A stretch of 64,000 nt of DNA from Bos javanicus (GCF_032452875.1 NC_083869.1:81214501-81278500); one strand, 5' to 3'. Shown: positions 47,626-58,328, counted from the first letter of the stretch. Numbers and translations are program-made. Notes: a model not told the origin generated them from the letters alone.

Positions 47626-50090
47626 ACCCTTCACTTTTTTATGATTTGGAGTTTGAAATACTTCTTACTTATTTCAAGTTCATAGGTGAAAAATAACACA
47701 CGTTTTGCTGAGATATTTGTATCATAATGTTCTCAGAAGAACAGTCTGCTTGTCTGAATAAATTAATTACCTTGAGGAAAAGTGCTAAGAAAATAAATAA
47801 GTAATAAAAAAAAAACAATACTGAACTTCAGTTCTCTCATCCTTATAATGGGAATAAGATACTCATCACTTATAAAATTCAAATGAAAGTGCTTTTTTTA
47901 AACTGAGGAACACTGTCTCCTTTTTACTTTTTCTTGCTGTTGAATGTTTATGTACACACGCATGCACACACACACACACAGATATATGTATATAGTGCTA
48001 TATTATATAGTCACGTGAATTTAATTTCTGTTTCACTATATACTGAATAAACACCAGACACATGGAAGTATTATTTTCCAGTGTTCATAAGATAATATGT
48101 GGTCTCAGAATAGAAGAAGAAATGGATTGTTGTCTTAACTTTCTCGTATAGTATCTCTGTCACAATGCCCAGGAATTGTCCCTTATTTTGAATAGCACCC
48201 TAAGGGTGCTGCATCTTGTTGAACACAATGGAAGTTAATTTAGATTGCCTTTTCCAGGAACTCTCAGCAACTAGAAATACGCCCATGAACCTGAAAGTTT
48301 CCCTTTCATTACCAGTGGGAAATAGCAGCATAGAAGTTCCACTTCTTCATTTCTCTAGGAGAGAGGAGGTGTGAACATTTATCTCTGCCAGTCATCACAG
48401 AGACAACTCCCCACTCCTTTCTGAAAGCTTAGAATAACTTTCTATTTTATCTCCCATTCATCCTCTCTTTCTCCCTGCCTCCAATCCCAATTGTAATCTT
48501 CCCAGAAGAATTAAGTAGATGCTTAGTATTTCAACTATAATTTTACAAAAAGAAAATATTGATGGTAATTTCTACTGTAAAATAAAACTTAAATTACTAT
48601 ATTTTCCCATAAATTAAAATGTTAAGAACTTTTATTTATTTATGTGGGTTTTTTTTCTTTTTGTTTTGCTTTTTGCCTGAAAAATAAAATACCTACATTT
48701 GGTTTGGATTGGTGTTTTTTTGAAATATGAATTTTCTTGCTCCAAGGAATGGATACAAAGAATATGATCTCTCATGGAGTTAATATCTATTAGCTAAACA
48801 AGTAGATGCAATTCTGATCATTTTTTATGCAGTTTTATGCAGACCAAACTTGCCTACCATAAATCTTATTACAAAATCATGGTTCATCATAAAATGCTTT
48901 AAAATAAATGCTTCCTAGCAATTTAAAGCTATGAAAAAATTAAAAACTTGACAAATCATTTTTTAAATATTAGTTTTACAACAATTTCCCTGCTTATAAT
49001 TTTAAATGAAAGGCCTTTATTGGTTTTATATAATGGATTTTTATAAACTACTTTCACCAGACATAGAAGTATAACTATTTGCATATGACTGTTGCAATTA
49101 ATAATGAAATGTGGTTAACATAGTATTTTATAAATGTTCTCTTTAAATAAATATACACAGAAAATAGCATAATGATTAAACACCTGATTTGCAAAGACAT
49201 TTAAAAGATAATGGTGAAAGAAAATATTCTGATTTATATGAATAATGCTTGAATATTTCCTTTTTTGAAAGTAACAGTGTAAGACTTGTGAACTCACTGA
49301 AATTCATTTATGTACTTCAGTGTCTTTACCCACAGAAAGCAAAAGTACATTGATTTAATCCCTTATTTTCTATCCCTCAGTTATTTTATTATAAGGAGAC
49401 AGGTAGATAAGAGCAAGCAGCATTACAATTTGTTACAACTCTTCTACTACTAATTAAAATATAAAATTCAGAAATAATTTTATTTGAAAAGCTACTAGTT
49501 GAGGCTAAAATTCCTTCTACCCTGTTCAGATTTCCATACTACACCAAATGCAGGTCACTGTGACCGGATAAACTGGGCCTCTATCCATAAAATTCTGAAT
49601 AATTTAATTGATTAAGCCTTTTATAAAAACCTGATTAACAAAAGAGGATGAGAAAACACAATAAAATATAAAAGGAACATCTGTATTCAAACTTCAAAAC
49701 TTTTAAATAACAATATGTCTCCCAAGTTTCCATGACCACATTGTACCAGAGGCCTCAGTGAATTTTTGTCTACAACCAATTAAATTTCTCCAAAGGGGAA
49801 ATTTATCATTAAGCTTTAATATACCTTCTTTTGCATTTTTAAGTAGAGCACTTCAAAGGTTTTTCATAGAGAAAATTTCCATGTTAATCCATATTCTCAG
49901 TGTTTTAGGATTAGAAGAAGTACAAATCTAAGATCAGACTATTAGGAAAGTGGTTCTTGTAGTTCAGACTTAACTTACTGACCACAAATTAAAATTTCTG
50001 GCTTATACTATATAAACTACTAAAAACACTTTTAAATTTTATGCTAGTTATTCTAAAGTTATTATCAGTTACATATAAGTATTGTCTTTC
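47626..50090. other. Repeat-poor block
   Basis: About 2.5 kb without a recognised transposon, apart from a short (CA)n at 47965-47980. 48080-48500 is the least AT-rich part. No exon could be supported. Confidence 0.4.
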
Positions 50091-50654
50091 AGCTGCCACT
50101 TGCTGCTCCAGCTCCGCAGAGTGGACGCTTGCTGCTCCACTTTGATTTAGCAGTCATGAAGAGATAGCCCATGTCCAGGGTAAGAGAAAACCCAATAAGA
50201 CAGTAGGCACTGAGAGAGGGCATCAGACAGCAGATAGACTAAAACAACAATCACGGAAAACTAACCAATCAAATCACATGGACCACAGGCTTGTCTAACT
50301 CAATGAAACTAAGCCATGCTGTGTAGGGCCACCCAAGATGGATGGGTCATGGTGGAGAGTTGTGACAAAACATGGTCCACTGGAAAAGGGAATGGCAAAC
50401 CACTTCAGTATTCTTGCCTTGAAAACCACATGAACAGGATGAAAAGCCAAAAAGATAGGACACTGACAGATGAACTCCTCAGGTCGGTAGGTATCCAGTA
50501 TGGTACTGGAGATGAGTGGACAAATAACTCCAGAAAGAATGAAGAGATGGAGCCAAAGCAATAACAACACCCAACTGTGGATGTGACTGCTAAGAGAAGA
50601 AAGATCTGAGGCTGTAAAGAGCAATATGGCATAGGAACCTGGAATGTAAGGTCC

Positions 50655-51002
50655 ATGAATCAAGGCAAACTGGAAGTGGCCAAACAGGAGATGGCAAGGG
50701 TGAATGTCAACATTTTAGGAATCAGCAAACTAAAATGGACTGGAAGGGGTGAATTTAAATCAGATGACCATTATATCTACAACTGTGGGCAAGAATCCCT
50801 TAGAAGAAATGGAGTAGCCATCATAGTCAACAAAAGAGTCCAAAATGCAGTACTTGGATACAATCTCCATAACAACAGAATGATCTCTATTCATTTCCAA
50901 GGCAAACCATTGAATATCACAGTAATACAAGTCTATGCCCCCACCAACAATGCTGAAGAGCTGAAGTTAAATGGTTCCATGAAGACTGACAAGACCTTTT
51001 AG
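50655..51002 (+). pseudogene. BovB APE-type endonuclease segment, catalytic Glu lost
   Basis: A 115-residue frame over the N-terminal half of the BovB apurinic/apyrimidinic-like endonuclease, which nicks target DNA for target-primed reverse transcription. The block NILGISKLKWTG corresponds to NILGISELKWTG in the family. The E is the metal-binding catalytic glutamate of APE-family nucleases, and here codon 25 (50727-50729) is AAA (Lys). The later block VIQVYAPTNN is conserved. The frame then ends after KTDKTF at a TAG. Damage elsewhere in the element makes it non-functional regardless. Confidence 0.85.
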
Positions 51003-51132
51003 AACTAACACCCAGAAAAGATGTCTTTTCATTATAGGGAAATGGAATGCAAGAATAGGAAGTCAAGAAACACCTGGAGTAACAGGCAAATTTGGCACTG
51101 GAGTGCAGAATGAAGCAGGGCAAAGGTTAATA

Positions 51133-51376
51133 GTACTTTGGCCACCTCATGAGGAGAGTTGACTCATTGGAAAAGACTCTGATGCTGGGAGGGATTGGGG
51201 GCAGGAGGAAAAGGGGACGACAGAGGATGAGATGGCTGGATGGCATCACTGACTCAATGGACGTGAGTTTGAGTGAACTCTAGGAGTTGGTGATGGACAG
51301 AGAGGCCTGGCATGCTGCGATTCGTGGGGTCGCAAAGAGTCGGACATGACTGAGCAACTGAACTGAACTGAACTGA
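51133..51376 (+). mobile_element. BovB 3' fragment nested in BovB
   Basis: About 244 bp of BovB 3' end ('ctttggccacctcatgagg' to 'actgaactgaactgaactga') lies in the endonuclease region of the host BovB in the same orientation. The host reads '...ggttaatag' before it and 'agaatgcactggtcctgg' after it. About 10 bp of host sequence expected between these points is missing, and no TSD is seen. Confidence 0.9.
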
Positions 51377-51601
51377 AGAGAATGCACTGGTCCTGGCAAA
51401 CACCCTCTTCCAACAACACAAGAGAAGACTCTACACATGGACATCACCAGATGGTCAACACCAAAATCAGATTGATTATATTCTTTGCAGCCAGTGATGG
51501 AGAAGCTCTGTCAAGTCAGCAAAAATGAGACCAGGAGCTGACTGTGGCTCAGATCATGAACTCCTTATTGCCAAATTCAGACTTAGATTGAAGAAAGTAG
51601 G

Positions 51602-51607
51602 GAAAAC
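51602..51607. repeat. 6-bp target duplication of the solo LTR
   Basis: gaaaac at 51602-51607 and again at 52831-52836. Joining the flanks through one copy restores the normal BovB reading (gggaaaac|cactaga). Confidence 0.93.
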
Positions 51608-51724
51608 TGCCGGGGTCCAGCCCCAACTGATCCAGGGTATTCGAAGGAGAGACGGCGTAGGCGAAGATCAGGAAACAATTGCTTAATTAAACGTTAATTA
51701 AGGATATAAAGAGTAATAGAATGA

Positions 51725-51813
51725 GGATAGCTCAGTGAGGAAATTCAGTGGAGAAAAGAGGCTGAAATAAGGATAGCTCAGTGAGGAAATTCAGTGGAGA
51801 AAAGAGGCTGAAT
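51725..51813. repeat. 46-bp tandem duplication in LTR U5
   Basis: The unit beginning ggatagctcagtgaggaaat at 51725 recurs at 51771 with near identity; the second copy diverges at about 51813. Confidence 0.93.
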
Positions 51814-51880
51814 AATTCAGCCAGAAGGTAAGAGAAAGAACGACATGGTGAGACCAAGTTTCGGTGAACAAGGCCTGCAC

Positions 51881-51905
51881 TTTATTTTCCAAAGTAGTTT
51901 TTATA
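51881..51905 (-). promoter_or_regulatory. LTR TATA box and polyadenylation signal
   Basis: On the minus strand TATAAAAACT (51905-51896) is followed after about 9 bp by AATAAA (51886-51881). The polyadenylation signal lies upstream of the probable cap site, as in betaretroviral LTRs with a very short R. Transcription would run toward lower coordinates, antisense to the BovB. Confidence 0.65.
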
Positions 51906-52722
51906 CCTTAAGTTATGCATAGAGCATAATGGGGGAAGGGGTAGAGTCATGCAGCAAGTCAGGCTTTCTTCCTGCAGACATATCATATGCAAAAGCTTAG
52001 GTGATTTGCATCATCTTCTGGCCTGGAGGCCTGTTAACATTTTAAGACCCTTTCTTCAGAAAACTTATTTTTCTCTAAAGGTGATTGCTCAGGAGCCACC
52101 CTCCAAAAGCATTAGATAAAGTTGCATTCCTACAGAGCAAAGGTGTGGTGGGCTATAACAAGAAAAAGAATTAACTCAAGGGTCCCAGGTTACAAACATT
52201 AAAGCTGCTACTTACACCAATTATATTAATCAATACACTGCCAGGGACACAGCAGGTAAGGGATATGGAAACTTAGCAGCAAACATTGGCCCAACAAGTG
52301 AAAATCCCTTCACCAATACAATTTCTAATCAATCTTTTAACTACTCAAAAGAATCTGTGTTTAGACAGTTTAGAACTTCTCCTGCGTCTCACAGTTGGGA
52401 GGCTCTGAGCAATCACATGTGGCCGGAAAAAACTTATTCAGTCAGGCTAGAGGACTTCCAAAGGAGTTTGTAGGTTGAAACACTGTCACACCCAGGAATT
52501 ATTAACTGGAGCTGTAAGCTAATTCTTTTTTCAGAGAGAGGTAGTGGGGGACAGCCCCCCGTAAAGTCAGAGGTGTAGGTGAAAGCACAAAGCAGAAAGT
52601 AGGCAGACTCTGGTTTTGGGGGTAGATGCTCGAGAATTTCCAGGGGGACCCCTGAGGCTCGATCCCGCCTTTGTGTATGCCGAGCCTCCTTCCTCATGAC
52701 CTTTGTCATGGGCAGAGTTCCT

Positions 52723-52830
52723 CATGCTGGCTCCCAGCAGTGACATAATTCCAGTTGAGCTATTCCAGATCCTAAAAGATGATGCTGTGGAAAGTGCTGC
52801 ACTCAATATGCAATATGCCGGCTCCCGGCA
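52723..52830. repeat. BovB segment flanked by duplicated LTR terminus
   Basis: 'catgctggctcccagca' (52723-52739) and 'tatgccggctcccggca' (52814-52830) match at 14 of 17 positions and bracket about 72 bp of BovB ORF2 sequence (52740-52811). 'aatatgc' is also doubled at the junction (52805-52811, 52812-52818). The BovB piece corresponds to host sequence about 700 bp further on (53463-53537), so it is out of order and is not part of the host element. Confidence 0.85.
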
Positions 52831-53103
52831 GAAAACCACTAGATCATTCAGGTATGACTTAAATAAAATCCCTTACAATTATACAGTGAGAGTGGGAAAT
52901 ATATTTAAGGGACTAGATCTGATAGACAGAATGCCTGAAGAACTATGCATGGAGGTTCATGATACTATACAGGAGACAGAGATTAAGATCATTCCCAAGA
53001 AAAAGAAATGCAAAAAAGCAAAATGGCTGTCTGAAGAGGCCTTACAAATAGCTGTGAAAAGAAGAGAAGTGAAAAGCAAAGGAGAAAAGGAAAGATATAC
53101 CAT

Positions 53104-53712
53104 TTGAATGCAGAGTTCCAAAGAATAGCAAGGAGAGATAAGAAAGCCTTCCTCAGTGATGAGCGCGAAGAAATAGAGGAAGACAATAGAATGGGACAAA
53201 CTAGAGATCTCTTGAAGGAAATTAGAGATATCAACGGAATATTTCATTCAAAGATGGGCTCAATAAAGGACAGAAATTGCATGGACCTAATAGAAGCAGA
53301 AGATATTAAGAAGAAGTGGCAAGAATACACAGAAGAACTGTACAAAAAAGATCTTCATGACCCAGATAACCACAATGCTGTGATCACTCACCTAGAGCCA
53401 GACATCCTAGAACGTGAAGTCAAGTGGGCCTTACACACCATCACTATGAACAAAGCTAGTGGAAGTGATGGAATTCCAGTTGAGCTATTTCAAATCCTAA
53501 AAGATGATGCTCTCAAAGTGTCGCACTCAATATACCAGCAAATTTGGAAAACTCAGCAGTGTCCACAGGACTGGAAAAGGTCAGTTTTCATTCCAATCCC
53601 AAAGAAAGGCAATGCCAAAGAATGCCCAAACCATCACACAATTGCACTCATCTCACACCATAGTAATGCTCAAATTTCTCCAAGCTATGCTTTCACAGTA
53701 CATGAACCATGA
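53104..53712 (+). pseudogene. BovB ORF2 linker/RT-start remnant
   Basis: A 202-residue frame containing FQRIARRDKKAF, WQEYTEELYKKDLHDPDNH and the RT N-terminal block VELFQILKDD through QDWKRSVFIPIPKKGNAKEC. The frame breaks after TIALISH because 'ctagtaaagtaatgctc' has lost bases, giving 'catagtaatgctc' (about 53659). A CAA-to-TAA-type stop also occurs downstream (gtttaaactgg, 53722-53732). This is part of the 50098-54622 element. Confidence 0.85.
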
Positions 53713-54622
53713 ACTTCCAGATGTTTAAACTGGATATAGAAAAGGCAGAGGAACCAGAGATCAAATTGCCGACATTCACTGGATCTTAGAAAAAGCAGGA
53801 GAGTTCCATGAAAACATCTATTTCTGTTTTATTAACTATACCAAAGACTATGACTGTGTGGATCACAATACACTGTGGAAAATTCTGAAAACCTTGGAAT
53901 ACCAGACCACCTGAGCTGCCTGTTGAGAAATCTGTATGCAGATCAAGAAGCAACAGTTAGAACTGGACATGGAACAATAGACTGGTTCCAAATAGGGAAA
54001 GGAGTACGTCAAGGCTGCATATTGTCACCCTGCTTATTTAAATTATATGAAGAGTACATTGTGAGAAATGCTGGGCTGGGTGAAGCACAAGCTGGACTCA
54101 AGATTGGCCGGAGAAATATCAGTAATTCAGAAATGCAGATGATACCACACTTATGTCAGAAAGCAAAGAAGAACTAAAAAGCCTCTTGATGAAAGTGAAA
54201 GAAGAGCATGAAAAAGTCAGCTTAAAGCTCAACATCCAGAAAACTAAGATCATGGCATCCGGTCCTATCACTTCATGGCAGATAGATGGGGAAACAGTGT
54301 AATCAGTGGCTGGCTTTATTCTTTTGGGCTCCAAAATCACTGCAGTTGGTGACTACAGCCAGGAAATTAAAAGACGCTTACTCTTTGGAAGGAAAGTTAT
54401 GACCAACCTAGATAGCATATTAAAAAACAGAGACATTACTTTGCCAACAAAGGTCCGTCTAATCAAAGCTATGGTTTTTCCAGTGGTTGGATGATGTCAC
54501 CGACTCAATGGACATGGTTTGGGTGGACTCTGGGAGTTGGTGATGGACAGGGAGGCCTGACGTGCTGCTCATGGGGTCGCAAAGAGTCAGACACAAATGA
54601 GCGACTGAACTGAACTGAATAC

Positions 54623-54795
54623 TGAAATAAATTCTTCTAAGTATATAGTCTTAGATTACAATATATTATCACCAAAGTGATAATAAAGTCTTTATTAAAG
54701 ACAATACTTGCAGGTAAGTTTGAGAACCCTTAGCTAGTACAAAATCCTCTCCATGCATTAAGCATTTAATCTGTTAAAAAAAAGCCTATTTGCTG
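54623..54795. other. Short unassigned AT-rich gap
   Basis: Sequence between the BovB end and the MIR, with nothing recognised. Confidence 0.4.
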
Positions 54796-54799
54796 GAAA

Positions 54800-54945
54800 C
54801 GATTTTTGGCTCCATTTTACAGATAAAGAGCATAACATTTGGATTTTACATTAATGTATCCAAGATCACACAGCAAAGATGTGATAACAGGAAACCTGGA
54901 TCCACTTTTCCTGGCTCTAAGACCTATGGTCTCATCCACCACAGT
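54800..54945 (-). mobile_element. MIR SINE (ancient)
   Basis: Antisense MIR: 'ccattttacagataaagag', 'ccaagatcacacagcaaag' and 'aacctggatccac' appear in the family order. Confidence 0.75.
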
Positions 54946-54949
54946 AAAT

Positions 54950-55350
54950 ACAGGGCAGAGTTAGCAAGTTTTTCTATATTCATGCTTTCAAAATATGAAT
55001 TTGCTTCAGTGCAGTTGATATATAAGGAAATAATTTGGGTACTAGATAAGTGTAGAACATGTGTATAGGTGAACAAAGCCACCTTGAGATACATTAACTG
55101 GACATATATCTCAAACCTCTATCACTACCTCTGATGGTATGACCTTCCTTCCAGTTTCAGATAATCCTCTTTCCTTCACCATTTCACAATGACTAACAAG
55201 CTGCAACACTTCCCATGACAACTACCTCAAGCAAACTGATCTTTTTCAAGATAAAGTGCCATATTTGTTATGAAAATATATATTTCTTAACTAATAAGCA
55301 TAAAACTGTACTATATATTTTATGATTTTTATGTCCCTACCATTTTTAGG
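54950..55350. other. Unassigned sequence
   Basis: No gene or family recognised. Confidence 0.4.
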
Positions 55351-56041
55351 TAGAGTGAAAAAGTTGGCTTGAAGTTCAACATTCAGAAAACTAAGATCGT
55401 GGCATCCGGTCCCATCACTTCATGGCAAATAGATGGGGCAACAGTGGAAACAGTGGCTGACTTTATTTTTCTGAGCTCCAAAATCACTGCAGATGGTGAC
55501 TGCAGCCATGAACTTAAAAGATGCTTACTCCTTGAAAGGAAAATTATGATCGACGTAGACAGCATATTAAAAAGCAGAGACATTACTTTGCCAACAAAGG
55601 TCCGTCTAGTCAAGGCTATGGTTTTTCCAGTGGTCATGTGTGGATGTGAGAGTTGGACTATAAAGAAAGCTGAGTGCCGAATAATTGATGCTTTTGAACT
55701 GTGGTGTTGAAGACTCTTGAGAGTCCCTTGGACTGCAAGGATATCCAACCAGTCCATCCTAAAGGAGATCAGTCCTGGGTGTTCATTGGAAGGACTGATG
55801 CTGAAGCTGAAGCTCCTGATGCGAAGAGCTGACTCACTGGAAAAGACTCTGATGCTGGGAGGGATTGGGGGCAGCAGGAGATGGGGACGACAGAGGATGA
55901 GATGGCTGGATGGCATCACTGACTCAGTGGACATGGGTTTGTGTGAACTCTGGGAGTTGGTGATGGGTAGGGAGGCCTCGCATGCTGTGGTTCATGGGGT
56001 TGCAAAGAGTTGTACACAACTGAGCAATTGAACTGAACTGA
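55351..56041 (+). mobile_element. BovB LINE 3' fragment
   Basis: Sense 0.69 kb from 'gtagagtgaaaaagttggc' to 'gagcaattgaactgaactgatg'. The frame 55369-55710 encodes the post-RT region (VVMCGCESWTIKKAECRIIDAF) and ends at a TGA where 'tgttggagaagac' became 'tgttgaagac' (about 55706). A 12-bp deletion at about 55815 removes the expected 'agtactttggcc'. Variant PGCSLEG. Confidence 0.95.
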
Positions 56042-56635
56042 TGAAAATTTTGAGTATGTGTCTAATTCCATTTTCCTCATAAAAATGGTAACTTTTATTC
56101 CTGATCTTGTTCAGTGCAGAGATTTTTAGGAACATATGACCCATTGTGACAAAACCGACAGCATCCTACTTCATAATTAGGGGAATGGAAAGGTCCTTCC
56201 TCAATCTCACTTACATGTTAAGCATGGAACAATGTTTTAAAATTGGGTCTTCTAATTCCAAATGCAGAATTATTTTTACTACATCTGGATGTTATTTTTA
56301 TCTGAGGATAAATTTTTATCTATAGCTGAATTGACATATTCAGATCAGAACTGCCTTTTTTTAAAGCTGCATTTATAGCATTCTCTAATACCTTTTTATC
56401 TTGTCAATAAGTTAGAATTCATATCTTGTTTAATTCTAGAAGTATAATATATTTTTACCCTAAAAATAAACACTTGTATGTACAAAACATATTTTAAATT
56501 TTCTTTTACTAGTATTTGTTTTTGAGAATAATTCAAAATGCCAATTTGAATTAAATTGTCAATTTTGTTTCTTTTTTTGTTTTGTTTTAGTAGAGATGAT
56601 CACTGGTTTTAGAAATCAGTTATCAAATATTTGGC
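56042..56635. other. Unassigned AT-rich sequence
   Basis: No gene or repeat recognised. Confidence 0.4.
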
Positions 56636-56639
56636 TGGT

Positions 56640-57060
56640 GTCTTGAGAAGCTCACATATACAATAAAGAATATAAATTCATTTTTTGGCTGTTTGACCTA
56701 ATAGTTTTCTGTCTCCACTTTTGCTTTCTATCTTCTACCCAACTTCTGGGCAAGCCATTCAGAAGGCCTAATGCTCCTGTCTTGGTAATGGTTAAAACTA
56801 CAGAAGTCCCAGTCCATGCATGGGAAACCTCACCCCTTAAAACAACCCCTAACCACAAAAAAAGCTAAAGCCTCTCTCCTTTTGGCTCCAATAAGTCTTT
56901 TTCTGTCCTGCTTGAGAGTCTGCCCTTGTCTCCCTAGAAAGATTCCCCAAGTGAGCAATAAATCTCTTCATACCATCTTGGTGTGTTTGTGGCACCATCA
57001 GTGTCAACATCCAAACCAATTTGGTGTGGCAGGGTCTCCACACCTCTCTAAGGTTATACC
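56640..57060 (+). mobile_element. ERV1-like LTR remnant, probable
   Basis: Resembles the U3-R-U5 end of a class I (gammaretrovirus-like) LTR: 'ctagaaagattccccaag', the polyadenylation signal AATAAA at 56957-56962 within 'gtgagcaataaatctcttc', and a following U5-like 'ggtgtgtttgtggcacc'. Boundaries and TSD are not determined. No retroviral gene is visible nearby. The assignment is from pattern memory and moderate. Confidence 0.5.
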
Positions 57061-57315
57061 ACCATGAAACTTTTTGGACTATTTCTCAAAACCAACTGAG
57101 TGCTAGGCACAGAAACATAACCTGAATGTCATACACTGTACTTTCATGTGAGGGAAAAAGTAGAGATGTTGGTTAGAGATGGAAAGATATTTATACAGAG
57201 ATGAAAAGACGTTTATATGAAGAAAGTGAAAACTGTCAATGGACGACAAAATGACACCCTAACCTAATTCATGTATCAGTGTTTTGATCTTAAAAAAATA
57301 AATAAGCCAACCCCA

Positions 57316-57580
57316 ATGGCACCTCACTCCAGTACTCTTGCCTGGAAAATCCCATGGACGGAGGAGCCTGGTAGGCTGCAGTCTATGGGGTCGCTAAGAG
57401 TTGAACACGACTGAGCGACTTCACTTTCACTTTTCACTTGCATGCATTGGAGAAGGAAATGGCAACCCACTCCAGTGTTCTTGCCTGGAGAATTCCAGGA
57501 ACGGGGAGCCTGGTGGGCTACCATCTATGGGGTCACACAGAGTCGGACACGACTAAAGTGACTTAGCATAGCATAGCATA
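57316..57580 (+). mobile_element. Bov-A2 SINE (dimeric)
   Basis: Monomer 1 'cccaatggcacctcactcc', linker 'cttcactttcacttttcac', monomer 2 ending 'gacttagcatagcatagcata', whose tail is an expanded pentamer. Confidence 0.93.
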
Positions 57581-57675
57581 TTATGTTTTATAGCCCCCAT
57601 AAGACAGAAGTTTAAATTAGGATATTAAGAAAATACACCTGTAATTGGTTTTATGTCTACCAGATAAAGATAACC

Positions 57676-57697
57676 GCCCCCCCCACACACACACACA
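57676..57697. repeat. C-run and (CA)n microsatellite
   Basis: About eight C followed by about six CA units. Confidence 0.9.
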
Positions 57698-57805
57698 AAA
57701 CCTATTCCTTACAACTACTGTAAATTTATAGGTAGGTCCTTCGTGACTAGAACTCGTGGAGATATCCACGTATGAATTCAAGTATGATTAGCAAGACAGG
57801 TTGTC

Positions 57806-57915
57806 ATTGTTTAGTTGCTAAATTGTGTCTGACTGTTTTGTTACCCCATGGACTGTAGCCCACAAGGCTCCTCTGTTCATAGCATTTCCCAGAATACTGG
57901 AGTGGGGTTGCCATT
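57806..57915 (-). mobile_element. Bov-tA SINE, 5'-truncated
   Basis: Antisense: 'ttgtttagttgctaaattgtgtctgac' to 'ctggagtggggttgccatt'. The tRNA-like head is missing. Confidence 0.88.
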
Positions 57916-57919
57916 AAGC

Positions 57920-58328
57920 TTTCCTCAGATGAGTAGGAGTATACATTGTATATACATTGCCCTTTACATCCAGATTTATGCAAAATGGTAATTTAGTAGG
58001 ATATCTGCATTTCAAAAACAATCAATAAAAAAGAAAAGTAAAATAAATCTTTTTGGAACTCAGTATGGAAAAATTGAATATTAAGGATCAGTTTAGAGAC
58101 ATGAGATGTACAACAGAATAGCTTGCTATTTGAACTGGAGAATGTTGCAGTCACAGTCATTAGGAAGTCCTTCCAGGTTGTTGTCAAGAACTCTCAACTT
58201 AGACCAAGACTTGGAAATCTGTAGCCTCAGAACAATGAAATAAAATCCTGTTATTTCTTGAGAAATCAAAATAGTTCCAAAGCTCAAGTGTAGTCTCCTA
58301 AGATTAAGTCTGGTATATACGTATGCGT
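57920..58328. other. Unassigned AT-rich sequence
   Basis: No gene or family recognised. Confidence 0.4.

Larger units (their letters stand above)
51608..52830 (-). mobile_element. Solo LTR, class II (ERVK-like) ruminant endogenous retrovirus
   Basis: A 1,223-bp element bounded by TG...CA with a perfect 6-bp TSD, typical of class II (betaretrovirus-like) insertions. It lies antisense to the window and to the host BovB. In the LTR's own sense the order is: a 5' end containing a BovB-derived segment (52740-52818), long U3, TATA box (TATAAAAACT, 51896-51905), AATAAA (51881-51886), then U5 with a 46-bp tandem duplication. No internal region or second LTR is present, so it arose by LTR-LTR recombination and carries no viral gene. 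It resembles the bovine BTLTR1 type from memory, but the name is unverified. Confidence 0.88.
50098..54622 (+). mobile_element. Near full-length BovB LINE, twice interrupted
   Basis: Sense BovB with its 5' region ('cacatggaccacaggcttgtctaactcaatgaaactaagcc' area at 50275-50315), endonuclease, linker, RT and terminal 'gagcgactgaactgaactga'. Removing the nested BovB fragment (51133-51376) and the solo LTR (51608-52830) leaves about 3.05 kb, close to the family length of about 3.2 kb. Further damage includes: an endonuclease glutamate replaced (50727-50729); a frameshift at the RT catalytic block, where the expected YADD reads as ...EMQMIPH in the open frame (about 54120-54150); and an internal deletion of about 290 bp at the 54486/54487 junction that removes the C-terminal region. 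The exact 5' end is uncertain and no TSD was found. Confidence 0.92.
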
